Source: Salisediminibacterium halotolerans
GTDB lineage: Bacteria > Bacillota > Bacilli > Bacillales > Salisediminibacteriaceae
Direction of reading: 5' to 3'
Length of the DNA: 64,000 nucleotides
Assembly (NCBI RefSeq): GCF_003814815.1
Contig: NZ_RKQQ01000006.1
Coordinates: forward strand, 124,001-188,000
Numbering within the stretch: position 1 is the first letter of the stretch; the number at the start of each line of letters is the position of its first letter. A model generated the notes under the pieces. It was given only the letters and a program-made list of their open reading frames with translations. It searched no databases and was not told the origin of the DNA. The position numbers were made by a program, and so were the translations under genes. Shown here in pieces: positions 51,490-60,854 of this stretch.

Positions 51490-53016
51490 ATGGACTATGT
51501 TATTGAGATGAATAATATCCGCAAAGAATTTCCCGGGATCGTTGCGAATGATAATATTACGCTGCAAGTCAAACAAGGCGAAATTCATGCATTGTTAGGA
51601 GAGAACGGAGCTGGGAAATCAACTTTAATGAACGTCTTGTTCGGCTTGTATCAACCTGAACAAGGAGAGATTAAAGTTCGCGGAGAGAAAGTGGATGTGA
51701 CGGACCCGAACGTTGCTGACAGACTCGGGATCGGCATGGTGCATCAGCATTTTATGCTCGTCGAAAAATTTACAGTAACAGAAAATATCATTTTAGGCTC
51801 AGAACCAAAAAGCCGCGGCGCGATCGACATTAATAAAGCGCGCAAAGACGTCAAAGAAATTTCTGACCGTTATGGACTGCGGGTCGATCCGGATGCAAAA
51901 ATTGAAGATATTTCGGTCGGGATGCAGCAGCGTGCGGAAATTTTAAAAACGCTCTACCGCGGATCGGAAATACTGATTTTTGATGAACCGACAGCGGCGT
52001 TGACCCCGCAAGAGATCTATGAATTGATGTCGATTATGCGCAATTTAATTAACGAAGGAAAATCGATCATTTTGATCACGCATAAGCTAAAAGAAATTCA
52101 AGAGATTTGCGACCGTGTCACAGTAATCCGTCGCGGGAAAGGTGTCGGCACTGTTGATGTTGAAGGGATGACAGAAACCGGCTTAGCGGAAATGATGGTC
52201 GGGCGTGAAGTCACGTTTGAAGTGCAAAAAGGCGAAGCACAAGTCGGTGAAACGGTCTTGAATTTGAAAGATCTCGTCGTTGAAGACGCCCGCGGCTATG
52301 ATATCGTTGATCACTTGAACTTGGAAGTGAAGTCGGGCGAAATTCTCGGTGTCGCCGGCGTAGACGGGAATGGTCAAACAGAACTCGTCGAAGCATTGAC
52401 GGGTCTTCGCGAAGTGAAATCCGGCTCGATATCCTTAAATAACAAAGATATTACCGATTATAAACCGCGAAAAGTAACCGAAGCCGGTGTCGGTCATATC
52501 CCGCAAGACCGTCATAAATACGGACTCGTTATGGACTTTACAATCGGTGAAAATATTTTGTTGCAGCAATATTATCAAAAGCCGTACACGAACAACGGCA
52601 TTATGGATTATAAAAAACTGTACGAAAAAGCAGAATCTTTAATCGAGGAATATGATGTCCGTACCGCCAGTTCGCATACGTTGGCGCGCTCCCTTTCAGG
52701 CGGTAACCAGCAAAAGGCGATTATCGCGCGCGAAGTTGACCGTTCGCCGGACTTGTTAATCGCCGCTCAGCCGACACGCGGCTTGGATGTCGGAGCAATT
52801 GAATTTATTCATGATAAATTAGTCGAAGAACGTGACAGCGGCAAAGCGGTATTGCTCGTAAGCCTGGAAATGGACGAAGTCTTGAACGTCAGCGACCGGA
52901 TTGCGGTTATTTATGAAGGGAAAATTGTTGAAATTGTCGATGCAAAAGATACCGACGAAAATGAACTCGGTCTCCTTATGGCCGGCGGTAAACAGGAAGC
53001 AGGTGAAGCGGAATGA
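51490..53016 (+). CDS. nupO: Nucleoside ABC transporter ATPase (two nucleotide-binding domains)
   Basis: 508 residues with two ABC domains. Domain 1 has Walker A GENGAGKST, signature-like DISVGMQQRAEI and Walker B LIFDEP. Domain 2 has the degenerate Walker A GVDGNGQTE, LSGGNQQKAIIAREV and LLIAAQPTRGLD. The duplicated layout is that of ribose/nucleoside (RbsA-like) importers. It powers NupP/NupQ. The stop overlaps the next start by four bases. Confidence 0.95.
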   Translation: MDYVIEMNNIRKEFPGIVANDNITLQVKQGEIHALLGENGAGKSTLMNVLFGLYQPEQGEIKVRGEKVDVTDPNVADRLGIGMVHQHFMLVEKFTVTENIILGSEPKSRGAIDINKARKDVKEISDRYGLRVDPDAKIEDISVGMQQRAEILKTLYRGSEILIFDEPTAALTPQEIYELMSIMRNLINEGKSIILITHKLKEIQEICDRVTVIRRGKGVGTVDVEGMTETGLAEMMVGREVTFEVQKGEAQVGETVLNLKDLVVEDARGYDIVDHLNLEVKSGEILGVAGVDGNGQTELVEALTGLREVKSGSISLNNKDITDYKPRKVTEAGVGHIPQDRHKYGLVMDFTIGENILLQQYYQKPYTNNGIMDYKKLYEKAESLIEEYDVRTASSHTLARSLSGGNQQKAIIAREVDRSPDLLIAAQPTRGLDVGAIEFIHDKLVEERDSGKAVLLVSLEMDEVLNVSDRIAVIYEGKIVEIVDAKDTDENELGLLMAGGKQEAGEAE

Positions 53017-54080
53017 TCAGAGATTTTTTAAGAAGCAGGGCATTTGGCCTGGTTGTCCCGTTAATCGCGGTTGCGTTCGGTTTGATTGCCGGCGCCGTGA
53101 TTATGCTGTTGAGCGGAAATAATCCGATTGACGGTTATTCCGGTCTGATCGGCGGCATCTTCGGAGATATGTATTACTTCGGTGAAACGCTCAGGGCGAT
53201 GACACCGCTGATTTTATCAGGGCTGGCGTTTGCGTTTGCTTTTCGTACCGGTTTATTAAATATCGGCGTGGAAGGCCAAGTAATTGTCGGCTGGTTTGCC
53301 GCAGTTATTGCCGGAATCTCTTGGGATGCGCCCGGAATCATCCATCTGCCGACAGCGTTGATGGCCGGTGCCTTGGCGGGAGCTTTATGGGCGTTTGTCC
53401 CGGGGATTTTAAAAGCCAAACTGCACGTTCACGAAGTTATCGTATCAATTATGATGAACTATATTGCCTTGCACGTTGTCAACAGTTTAATTCGAGGGGT
53501 CTTTCTTGATACCGGCCAGCGGACAGCGTTTGTACCGGACTCGGCTTCGTTGTCGTCTGAATGGCTGCAGGGAGTTACAGACTTTTCCCGGCTGCACTGG
53601 GGCTTTTTGATTGCATTGGCTGCAGCTGTAGTGATGTGGTTTTTGCTTTGGAAAACGAAAAAAGGGTTTGAATTCCGTGCGGTCGGCTTTAACCAAAACG
53701 CTTCCTTATATGCCGGGATGAATGTCAGCGGCAATATTACGAGCTCGATGTCGATCTCCGGAGCGTTTGCCGGTTTAGCCGGTGCGGTCAGCGGACTCGG
53801 AACGTACGGCTATATTGAAATTTTCAATACGTTTACGAATTTAGGCTTTGATGGAATTGCCGTTGCGCTTCTCGGTAACAGCAGCTCGATCGGTATCGTC
53901 CTCTCCGCTTTCTTATTCGGCGGTTTGAGCGAAGGTTCCGGGAATATGCAGGCGGCTGCCGGCGTTGCACCTGAATTGGTTGAAATTATCATTGCCTTGA
54001 TTATTTTCTTTGTTGCATCCAGTTATTTGATCAGATGGATTTACAAACGGCTGGACAGCATCCGAAAGGGGGAGAAATAA
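53013..54080 (+). CDS. nupP: Nucleoside ABC transporter permease
   Basis: 355 residues, about nine membrane segments. The BPD-type-2 permease pattern is clear: GLAFAFAFRTGLLNIGVEGQVIVGWFAA, VHEVIVSIMMNYIALHVVN and EFRAVGFNQNASLYAGMNV. It forms the channel with NupQ. ATGA overlap with nupO; the nupQ start follows directly after the stop. Confidence 0.94.
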   Translation: MIRDFLRSRAFGLVVPLIAVAFGLIAGAVIMLLSGNNPIDGYSGLIGGIFGDMYYFGETLRAMTPLILSGLAFAFAFRTGLLNIGVEGQVIVGWFAAVIAGISWDAPGIIHLPTALMAGALAGALWAFVPGILKAKLHVHEVIVSIMMNYIALHVVNSLIRGVFLDTGQRTAFVPDSASLSSEWLQGVTDFSRLHWGFLIALAAAVVMWFLLWKTKKGFEFRAVGFNQNASLYAGMNVSGNITSSMSISGAFAGLAGAVSGLGTYGYIEIFNTFTNLGFDGIAVALLGNSSSIGIVLSAFLFGGLSEGSGNMQAAAGVAPELVEIIIALIIFFVASSYLIRWIYKRLDSIRKGEK

Positions 54081-55046
54081 ATGGATTTATTTCTGATAAT
54101 CCTTTACACGATTGTCCCGGCTGCGCTCATTTCAGCGACTCCCCTTTTATTAACAGCGATGGGCGGATTGTTCAGTGAACGTTCCGGTGTTGTTAACATT
54201 GGTTTGGAAGGTTTAATGGTTTTCGGAGCTTTTTCCGGGATACTTGGAACATTGTTTTTCGAATCGTTAGGCTTTGGCATGCTGTCACCATGGCTAGGGA
54301 TTTTGACAGCGGCAATTATCGGCATGATCTTTTCTCTGTTCCACGCGGTTGCATCAATTTCTCTGCGTGCCGACCAGATTGTCAGCGGTGTTGCCTTGAA
54401 CATTCTTGCTGTCGGTCTAGGGGTTTATATCACACGTGAAATCTTTGATGCCGGACAAACACCGACGATTTCAGCACGGTTGTTCCGTCAGGATGTTCCG
54501 CTGTTAAGCGAAATCCCGATTATCGGCGACATGTTCTTTTCTCGCGTGTATCCGACGACATGGGTCGCCTTTTTACTCGTGATTGTCGTCTGGTTCGTCG
54601 TCTTTAAGACACCGTTTGGCCTTCGGCTCCGCTCAGTCGGTGAGCATCCGGCAGCGGCGGATACAATGGGAATCAACGTAAACAGAATGCGCTATATCGG
54701 CGTCATGCTCAGTGGACTCTTCGGCGGCATGGGCGGCGCGATTTATGCGATTACTGCAGCGGGAAGCTTCTCCGGCGGAACGATTACCGGCCAAGGCTTT
54801 ATGGCACTCGCCGTTTTGATTTTCGGTAAGTGGCATCCGTTTGGCGCCTTTGGCGCGGCGTTGTTCTTCGGTTTAGCGCAGGCGCTCAGTATTTCTGCTC
54901 AATCGATTCCCGGCTTGCAGGATGTTCCGCAAGTCTTCATGCTCATCTTGCCTTACGTCGTGACAATTCTTGCGCTTGCCGGAGTTGTCGGAAGAGCGAC
55001 ACCGCCGAAAGCGATGAATACGCATTACGAAAAAGGTTCAAGATAA
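54081..55046 (+). CDS. nupQ: Nucleoside ABC transporter permease
   Basis: 321 residues, about eight membrane segments. Paralogous to NupP: TAMGGLFSERSGVVNIGLEGLMVFGAFSG, LRADQIVSGVALNILAVGLGVYITR and LRSVGEHPAAADTMGINVNRMRYIGVMLSG. Last gene of the operon. A terminator hairpin follows, and then a duplicate of that hairpin beyond a repeat element. Confidence 0.94.
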   Translation: MDLFLIILYTIVPAALISATPLLLTAMGGLFSERSGVVNIGLEGLMVFGAFSGILGTLFFESLGFGMLSPWLGILTAAIIGMIFSLFHAVASISLRADQIVSGVALNILAVGLGVYITREIFDAGQTPTISARLFRQDVPLLSEIPIIGDMFFSRVYPTTWVAFLLVIVVWFVVFKTPFGLRLRSVGEHPAAADTMGINVNRMRYIGVMLSGLFGGMGGAIYAITAAGSFSGGTITGQGFMALAVLIFGKWHPFGAFGAALFFGLAQALSISAQSIPGLQDVPQVFMLILPYVVTILALAGVVGRATPPKAMNTHYEKGSR

Positions 55047-55063
55047 TACGAATGATCAAACCT

Positions 55064-55088
55064 GAGAGCGCGGAGGATTCCGCGCTCT
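55064..55088 (+). terminator. Terminator-like hairpin, left copy
   Basis: GAGAGCGCGGA pairs with TCCGCGCTCT. This 25-base unit recurs with one mismatch at 55510-55534, on the other side of palindromic repeat copy 4. No T run follows this copy. Confidence 0.7.
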
Positions 55089-55092
55089 CAGA

Positions 55093-55507
55093 GTGTTGAC
55101 AAAGTCATGATATCGTTAGATGTCCTATTAAAAGGAACGGATGACTACGCATCGTCCGGCTTCTTTCACCTGAAGGTATCACTGCGACATCGGCTCAAAA
55201 AGACTTCGCCGTGTCTTACTAGTCCGCGGGCGAGCGCCGAACCGCTTCGGGCTTATGCCCTGCAGGGTCTCGCCTGTCTCGCTGTCCCGCAGGAGAAAGC
55301 CGGGATGCTGGGTCATCCTCTTTTTGAAGCGGGTGTATTGATAAAAAAGAAGCCATGCATCCACTCCTCCGACGCCTCCGGGAAAGCAAGAGACGAAGAT
55401 CCGGATTCGGCGGTCTCGGGCCGCCGAATCCTAGCTGAGTCCTTGCCCGGGGCAAGCGGAGGGTAGTGGATGCATGGCTTACGTCAAAATAATAGTTTGT
55501 CTACACC
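55093..55507 (+). repeat. Palindromic intergenic repeat, copy 4 (longest)
   Basis: About 415 bases. The ends GTGTTGACAAAGTCATGAT and GTGTAGACAAACTATTATT (complement of the right end) are imperfect terminal inverted repeats. The core has perfect 16-bp arms AAGCCATGCATCCACT (55350-55365) and the complement (55465-55480), and an 11-bp apical stem GGATTCGGCGG (55403-55413) with CCGCCGAATCC (55421-55431). The part 55159-55320 is absent from copy 2, and its right portion is present in copy 3. Reading frames inside are not genes. Confidence 0.8.
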
Positions 55508-55509
55508 TT

Positions 55510-55540
55510 GAGAGCGCGGAGGAGTCCGCGCTCTTTTATA
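55510..55540 (+). terminator. Terminator hairpin, right copy
   Basis: The same hairpin as 55064-55088 with one base changed in the loop region, here followed by TTTTATATA. This is probably the original nupQ terminator. Confidence 0.75.
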
Positions 55541-55625
55541 TATTCAAGTCCTGATTCGAAAAAATCGTGCAAAAGGATATCATTTTCACTGAAGGTCTTT
55601 TATACTATATGAGGAGCAGAGAGGG

Positions 55626-56330
55626 GTGGGTTATTTGGGAGTAAGTATCCCGTACTTTTATCGTAGAGGCTGTACATGCAGGATTTGTCATTCCGCTTTT
55701 TCTTCAAAAAAATTACGATCACGTTACATCCGTTTGAAAGAAAACCATGCGGATTTTCACAAAGAATATAAAGATCCTTTGTTGAATCCGCTGTTATACG
55801 AAGTTTACGTATGTCCGGCATGCGGATACAGTTTCACCGATCAATTTGATGATGTTACAGAAGCAGAATGTATCGCAGCGTTTAAAGATAAAATCTCTGC
55901 TAACTGGGGACATCGGGACTTTTCGGCTGAACGCAGTTATGAAGATGCGTCTGATGCTTATAAATTAGCGCTTGTTGCTTCTGAGCTGACAGAGCAGCCG
56001 TACGTTGTACGCGGTGCTGTCTGCATGCGGCTCGTGTGGATCAGCCGTTTTCTTAATAATCAGCGCGAAGAAGCGCGTTTTCGCAGACAAATGCTCGAGC
56101 ATTACAAACGTTCTTATTTAAGCGGAGATTTTCGCGATAAAGGGATGAGTGAACTGGCCTTGCTGTTTTTACTCGGTGAGTACAACCGGCAGGAAGCTAA
56201 TTTCACCGACGCGCAACGATATTTTTCTAACGTGATCGAACATAAAAACCGTCACTTAGAACCAAAAATCGTTGAAGCGGTAAGAAACCAATGGTATGAA
56301 CTACGCAGCGAGCAAAAGACCGGCCGATAA
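55626..56330 (+). CDS. DUF2225 protein
   Basis: 234 residues. Two N-terminal Cys pairs (CTCRICHSAF and YVCPACGYSF) likely bind zinc, followed by helical repeats resembling TPRs (DASDAYKLALVASELTEQPYVVRGAVCMRLVWISRFLNNQREEARFRRQMLEHYKRSY). The function is unknown. TTG 55635, nine bases after GAGAGGGG, may be the true start rather than GTG 55626. The cheX-like gene follows after 21 bases. Confidence 0.85.
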   Translation: MGYLGVSIPYFYRRGCTCRICHSAFSSKKLRSRYIRLKENHADFHKEYKDPLLNPLLYEVYVCPACGYSFTDQFDDVTEAECIAAFKDKISANWGHRDFSAERSYEDASDAYKLALVASELTEQPYVVRGAVCMRLVWISRFLNNQREEARFRRQMLEHYKRSYLSGDFRDKGMSELALLFLLGEYNRQEANFTDAQRYFSNVIEHKNRHLEPKIVEAVRNQWYELRSEQKTGR

Positions 56331-56351
56331 AATAAGAAGAGGGGCAAAACA

Positions 56352-56807
56352 TTGGAAGCAGATCAAATTAATGCGGTATACAAAGCAACAAAGTCGATCA
56401 TGGCCAATCATTTTGGCGCAGACATAACGAGAGGTCAGCCGAGCATCTCCGGGGCTTCGATTCCATCCGATGACGTGTCAGTTGTTTTAGGGGTGAAAGG
56501 TCAGCTCGCGGGACAAATCATTTGTTCGCTCACATACCAGACAGCGCAAAAAATAATCGCTGCGATGATGGGCGGTGCCAAAGTCGAGCAGATTGACGAA
56601 ATGGGCTGGAGCGCGATTCAAGAGTTCGGTAACTGGATCGCGGGATCGACGGCAACAGAACTTTCAGAAGTCAATTATCTTACGGATGTTTCACCCCCGA
56701 TTGTGAATGAGGGTGTATCCAAATTTCATTCCAGCAGCAAGTTCATTACGATTCCGATTGATTCTTCATTAGGACTGCTTTCTGTGCACATCTCGCTTGC
56801 TCAATAA
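56352..56807 (+). CDS. cheX: CheX-like chemotaxis phosphatase
   Basis: 151 residues, TTG start. The CheC/CheX/FliY fold is recognisable: DVSVVLGVKGQLAGQIICSLTYQTAQKIIAAMMGG, MGWSAIQEFGNWIAGSTATELSE (the Glu and Asn of the phosphatase motif ExxN are present as EFGN) and FITIPIDSSLGLLSVHISL. CheX dephosphorylates CheY-P. No other chemotaxis genes are near. A terminator follows. Confidence 0.85.
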   Translation: MEADQINAVYKATKSIMANHFGADITRGQPSISGASIPSDDVSVVLGVKGQLAGQIICSLTYQTAQKIIAAMMGGAKVEQIDEMGWSAIQEFGNWIAGSTATELSEVNYLTDVSPPIVNEGVSKFHSSSKFITIPIDSSLGLLSVHISLAQ

Positions 56808-56812
56808 GCATC

Positions 56813-56845
56813 AAGCCTGAATCCTGTATGGATCAGGCTTTTTTA
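56813..56845 (+). terminator. Intrinsic terminator of cheX
   Basis: AAGCCTGA pairs with TCAGGCTT, extended by ATCC/GGAT with one mismatch, followed by TTTTT. Confidence 0.85.
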
Positions 56846-56925
56846 ATCTGCTAAAAGAGGGAATTGGCTATTGTATGGGTGTTTCAACGGTGATAGAGTA
56901 ATTGTATTCAAGGAGGCTGAGAGCG

Positions 56926-57561
56926 ATGCTGCATCGACACAACCGGTATGATAAACAGAAAAAGGATATGAATCGTCAGCTCGTTCAAATGTTTACGATT
57001 CTTGATCAAATGCTCGCAGATTTAAGCAGTTATAAAGCGGAAAAAAAGCCGTCAAAGGCGGATGAAATAACAAAACTCGAAGAAGAGATTAACAAGAAAG
57101 AAAAATCGCTTGAACAGACGGTGATCGATTTACTCTCCGTGCAGCATGCGACCGTTAAAGATATGCGCGATTTTTTAAGCAAGATGAAGATGAGCCGCGA
57201 TTTAGAGCGAATCGGCGATCATATTATCAGTCTGTTAAATACCTTTCAGCGGACAGGATCCCTTCCGGCATGGATGCTTGAGGAATTAGATTCGATCATC
57301 AGCATGGAAAGAAAGATGCTTGAAAAAATAAAAGATGGTATCTTAGATGAGAATGATCGAGTCATTAAAGAGACGATTGCGATGGATGATCAGATTGATC
57401 ACTCTCATATGGTGCTGTTTGAAAAACTGGTCCGGGATATGAAAGAATCGGGTATCGATGCAGATACAGGAGCGGAACTGATTATGATACTGCGCTTTTT
57501 AGAGCGGCTCGGCGATCATATTGTCAACATCGGTGAGGCGTATTTAGATTTTAAAAGCTGA
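56926..57561 (+). CDS. PhoU-like protein
   Basis: 211 residues from ATG 56926 (AAGGAGG upstream). Two three-helix PhoU repeats, each with the metal-binding pattern: KMSRDLERIGDHIISLLN (about 88-105) and RFLERLGDHIVNIGEA (about 192-207). PhoU proteins bind metal clusters and restrain phosphate transport. The 17-base spacing to the Na/Pi cotransporter gene suggests it regulates that transporter rather than a Pst system. Confidence 0.9.
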   Translation: MLHRHNRYDKQKKDMNRQLVQMFTILDQMLADLSSYKAEKKPSKADEITKLEEEINKKEKSLEQTVIDLLSVQHATVKDMRDFLSKMKMSRDLERIGDHIISLLNTFQRTGSLPAWMLEELDSIISMERKMLEKIKDGILDENDRVIKETIAMDDQIDHSHMVLFEKLVRDMKESGIDADTGAELIMILRFLERLGDHIVNIGEAYLDFKS

Positions 57562-57578
57562 TTGAAGGGATCTTGAAA

Positions 57579-59180
57579 ATGAGTGTATTACTGAGTTTTA
57601 TCGGCGGGATCGGTATCTTTTTGTACGGTATGTACTTACTCAGCAGAGGGATGCAGCGGGTAGCTGCAACGAAAATGAAAGAGTACATTTCCGGCATAAC
57701 AGATAACCGGTTTAAAGGATTTTTTGTCGGAATGATCTCAACGTTTATGATGCAATCAAGCGCTGCAACGTCGGTGATTGCTGTCGGTCTCGTCGGCAGT
57801 TCAGTTATCGCGTTATGGCAAGCGCTTGGTATCGTCATGGGCTCGGCTGTCGGGACGACATTCACTGTTCAGCTCCTGGCCTTGGATATAACGGAATATT
57901 CGACGATCTTTATCTTTATCGGTGTGATTTTAACGGTCTTTGTAAAAAAAGAAAAAGCGCGCTCGGTTGGTTCAGCGTTTGTCGGCTTCGGTTTTATATT
58001 TTTCGGGATCAAAACGATGTCTGATGCCTTGGAACCGCTCAGCGAGAGCGATGCGTTTTTACAGTTTTTCAGTTCGTTGCAAGAATTGCCGCTTGTGCTT
58101 ATTGCAATCAGCTGGTTGTTAACCGTGGCCACGCACAGCAGTGCGACGGTCATTGTCATCGGGATGTCGCTCGCGGCAACAGGTGCGCTGACGGCAGCCG
58201 GCATTTTGCCGCTCTTGTTAGGGGCCAATATCGGCAGCACGTTCCCCGCGCTGATTTCAAGCCTTGCTTCTTCAAAAGAAGGGAAAAAAGTGGCTTTTTC
58301 CTATTTTATATTTAAATTCAGCGGCGCGCTCCTGCTCTTGCCGCTTATCTATGTATTGCCTGATTATTTTCACGTTATTCCCGGGACAATCGAAAGACAA
58401 ATCGCCAATGTTCATACTTCGTTTAACTTGATTGTCGCGGCGCTTTTCCTGCCGTTTGTCATCTCATTTGCAGCGATGATTAACCGCTTGTTTCCGGAAG
58501 AAGAGGCGTTAGAAGAAGAGGAAGGCATTCATTTTGATCAGTCCTTGGCGGATTATCCGGAAGAAGCGATCGATCAGATGAGCATTGAAGTGAAAAAAAT
58601 CGCCGACACCGTGTATAATGACATGATAGGATGGCTTCCGGCATTGTTTTATTATACTGAAGATGCCCGCAACCATGTGATTGATACAGAAAAACGGATC
58701 GACCGTGCTTATAAAGATATTCAAAATTTCCTGCTTAAAGTCGGGCAGCAAGATTTATCTGAAAAGCAGTCTGACCGGGAAATCCGGCTATTATACGTGT
58801 TGAATGATTTAGAGCATATCGGTGATATCGTAAAAAATGTCGCGGATTCGCTTGATAAGAAAAAATCGCAAGGCGTTGTCTTAAATGATGATGACCGGCC
58901 TTATATTCTGAATTTGTATGAAGAAGTTTCAAAGTCAATGCTGACGGCTTTTGAGTCCTTTAAAGAGAAAGACAACGAGAAAGCGAAGCAAGTGATCGAT
59001 AATCACACAGCGTTTATACAAATGGAAAAAGATTTGCGGTTTGAATATTTTAATAACCGCATCGCCCGTGAAGAAACAGAAAATGTCCACAACGATCCGT
59101 ATGTGGATCTGTTAACGAATTTATTGCGTATTCATCAGCACGGCGTAAACATTTCGCAAACGATGCTGGGGATTGTGTAA
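57579..59180 (+). CDS. Na+/phosphate cotransporter with C-terminal PhoU domain
   Basis: 533 residues from ATG 57579 (GAAGGGA upstream; TTG 57573 is less well placed). Two inverted repeats with the NaPi-II signature QSSAATSV (about 65-72) and THSSATVIVIGMSLA (about 188-202). The C-terminal 210 residues are a PhoU-like domain (LLYVLNDLEHIGDIVKNVADSLD). The transporter imports phosphate with sodium, a sensible choice in a saline or alkaline habitat. Confidence 0.93.
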   Translation: MSVLLSFIGGIGIFLYGMYLLSRGMQRVAATKMKEYISGITDNRFKGFFVGMISTFMMQSSAATSVIAVGLVGSSVIALWQALGIVMGSAVGTTFTVQLLALDITEYSTIFIFIGVILTVFVKKEKARSVGSAFVGFGFIFFGIKTMSDALEPLSESDAFLQFFSSLQELPLVLIAISWLLTVATHSSATVIVIGMSLAATGALTAAGILPLLLGANIGSTFPALISSLASSKEGKKVAFSYFIFKFSGALLLLPLIYVLPDYFHVIPGTIERQIANVHTSFNLIVAALFLPFVISFAAMINRLFPEEEALEEEEGIHFDQSLADYPEEAIDQMSIEVKKIADTVYNDMIGWLPALFYYTEDARNHVIDTEKRIDRAYKDIQNFLLKVGQQDLSEKQSDREIRLLYVLNDLEHIGDIVKNVADSLDKKKSQGVVLNDDDRPYILNLYEEVSKSMLTAFESFKEKDNEKAKQVIDNHTAFIQMEKDLRFEYFNNRIAREETENVHNDPYVDLLTNLLRIHQHGVNISQTMLGIV

Positions 59181-59218
59181 GGCGTCAATCAATTTGACTA
59201 AAATAAAGGAGGCTGACA

Positions 59219-60754
59219 ATGAGCGAACTGGATATGTCCAAGTTTGAAACGAAAATTACCGTGCGGCAAATCCGTCACGAAGATATAGACGAAATTATCG
59301 AGCTGTCGCTGACGTGTTTTCCGGATATGGAAGCATGGAGCCGCAGCCATCTGCTGAGCCACCTCGAAATTTTTCCCGAAGGTCAGATCTGTGTCGAAGC
59401 GGATGGGAAAATTATCGGCTCGTCTTCAAGTTTAATGATTAATTTTGACGAGTACGACGACAGTCATACGTGGGATGAAATCACCGACGAAGGTTATATT
59501 ACAAACCACGACCCGGAAGGATACAACCTGTACGGCATTGAGGTCGCGGTCCACCCGGATTACCGGCGGATGAAGATCGGCCGGCGCCTTTATGAAGCGA
59601 GAAAGGACCTTGCGCGTAAATTGAATTTAAAAAGCATTGTCATTGGCGGGCGGATTCCGAATTACAAAAACTATGCTGATGAACTGTCTCCGCGGCAATA
59701 CGTGGAAGAAGTGATGCATCACAACATTTACGATCCGGTATTAACGTTTCAAGTGATGAACGGCTTTACGTTAAAACGGGTGAACCCGAAATATTTAATG
59801 GATGATGTCGCGTCAATGCGTTATGCGACGCTGATGGAATGGAACAACATTGACTATCAGCCGATGACGAAACGCCATTTTAAAACCGCATTTCCGGTCC
59901 GAATCTGTGCGGTGCAGTACATGATGAAAAAGATTGACTCGTTCGACGAATTCGCGCAGCAGTCTGAATATTACGCCAACGTCAGCGCCAGTTACGGCTC
60001 CGACTTCGTCGTGTTTCCGGAAATTTTCACCACGCAGCTGCTCTCGTTTATCGAAGAGAAGAGTGCGTCGCAAGCGATTCGCCGCCTGACCGATTTCACG
60101 GAAGATTACATCAATCTGTTCAATGAGCTGGCGATTAAATACAACGTTAATATTATCGGCGGTTCGCATTTTGTTGAAGAAGAAGGAAAAATTTATAATA
60201 TTGCGTACTTGTTCCGGCGCGACGGGACGATCGAGAAGCAATACAAGATTCACATTACGCCGAATGAACGGAAGTTTTGGGGGATTCACGGCGGAGATAA
60301 GGTAGAAGTGTTTGATACCGACTGCGGCAAAATCGCGATTCAAATTTGTTATGACATTCAATTTCCGGAGTTAGGCCGGATTGCAGCTGAAAAAGGCGCG
60401 AATATGATTTTCTCGCCGTTTTGTACCGATGAGCGTCAAGGCTATTTGCGCGTGCGCTACTCAGCGCAAGCCCGGGCGGTGGAAAACCAGCTTTACACAA
60501 TTATCACCGGGACAGTCGGCAACTTGACGCACGTTGAAAATATGGACATTCAGTACGCACAGTCGGGGATCTTTACGCCGTCAGATTTCGCGTTCCCGCG
60601 CGACGGCATTGTCGGTGAGTCGCACCCGAATATCGAAACGATTGTTCTCGGCGACGTCGACCTTGAACTTTTAAGGCGGAGCCGAAAATCCGGCAGCGTC
60701 ACGCAGCTAAAAGACCGGCGGCCGGATTTGTATGACGTGCAGTACAAGTATTAA
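59219..60754 (+). CDS. GNAT acetyltransferase-nitrilase fusion (YhcX-like)
   Basis: 511 residues. Residues 12-215 are a GNAT domain (ITVRQIRHEDIDEIIELSLTCFPDMEAW, YGIEVAVHPDYRRMKIGRRLYEARKDLARKL). Residues 225-500 are a carbon-nitrogen hydrolase with the Glu-Lys-Cys triad: VVFPEIFTTQ (Glu), KQYKIHITPNERKFW (Lys) and AIQICYDIQFPELGRI (Cys). B. subtilis YhcX has the same length and layout. The substrate is unknown; an amide hydrolysed and an amine acetylated, or the reverse, can be imagined. GGAGG precedes ATG 59219. Confidence 0.92.
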   Translation: MSELDMSKFETKITVRQIRHEDIDEIIELSLTCFPDMEAWSRSHLLSHLEIFPEGQICVEADGKIIGSSSSLMINFDEYDDSHTWDEITDEGYITNHDPEGYNLYGIEVAVHPDYRRMKIGRRLYEARKDLARKLNLKSIVIGGRIPNYKNYADELSPRQYVEEVMHHNIYDPVLTFQVMNGFTLKRVNPKYLMDDVASMRYATLMEWNNIDYQPMTKRHFKTAFPVRICAVQYMMKKIDSFDEFAQQSEYYANVSASYGSDFVVFPEIFTTQLLSFIEEKSASQAIRRLTDFTEDYINLFNELAIKYNVNIIGGSHFVEEEGKIYNIAYLFRRDGTIEKQYKIHITPNERKFWGIHGGDKVEVFDTDCGKIAIQICYDIQFPELGRIAAEKGANMIFSPFCTDERQGYLRVRYSAQARAVENQLYTIITGTVGNLTHVENMDIQYAQSGIFTPSDFAFPRDGIVGESHPNIETIVLGDVDLELLRRSRKSGSVTQLKDRRPDLYDVQYKY

Positions 60755-60760
60755 TCACAA

Positions 60761-60802
60761 AGCACTTCAAGTTTGACGAGCTGCTTGCTTGAAGTGCTCT
60801 TT
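60761..60802 (+). terminator. Intrinsic terminator of the GNAT-nitrilase gene
   Basis: Perfect 11-bp stem AGCACTTCAAG (60761-60771) with CTTGAAGTGCT (60788-60798), followed by CTTTC. Confidence 0.75.
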
Positions 60803-60854
60803 CATAACAGAGGCATTGCTGACAGATGAGGTATTCTGAGAGGGGAAGGGTATC

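Noticed and set aside
55107-55466. 119-residue plus-strand reading frame and overlapping minus-strand frames
   Set aside because: They lie wholly inside palindromic repeat copy 4 and have no ribosome binding site or family likeness.
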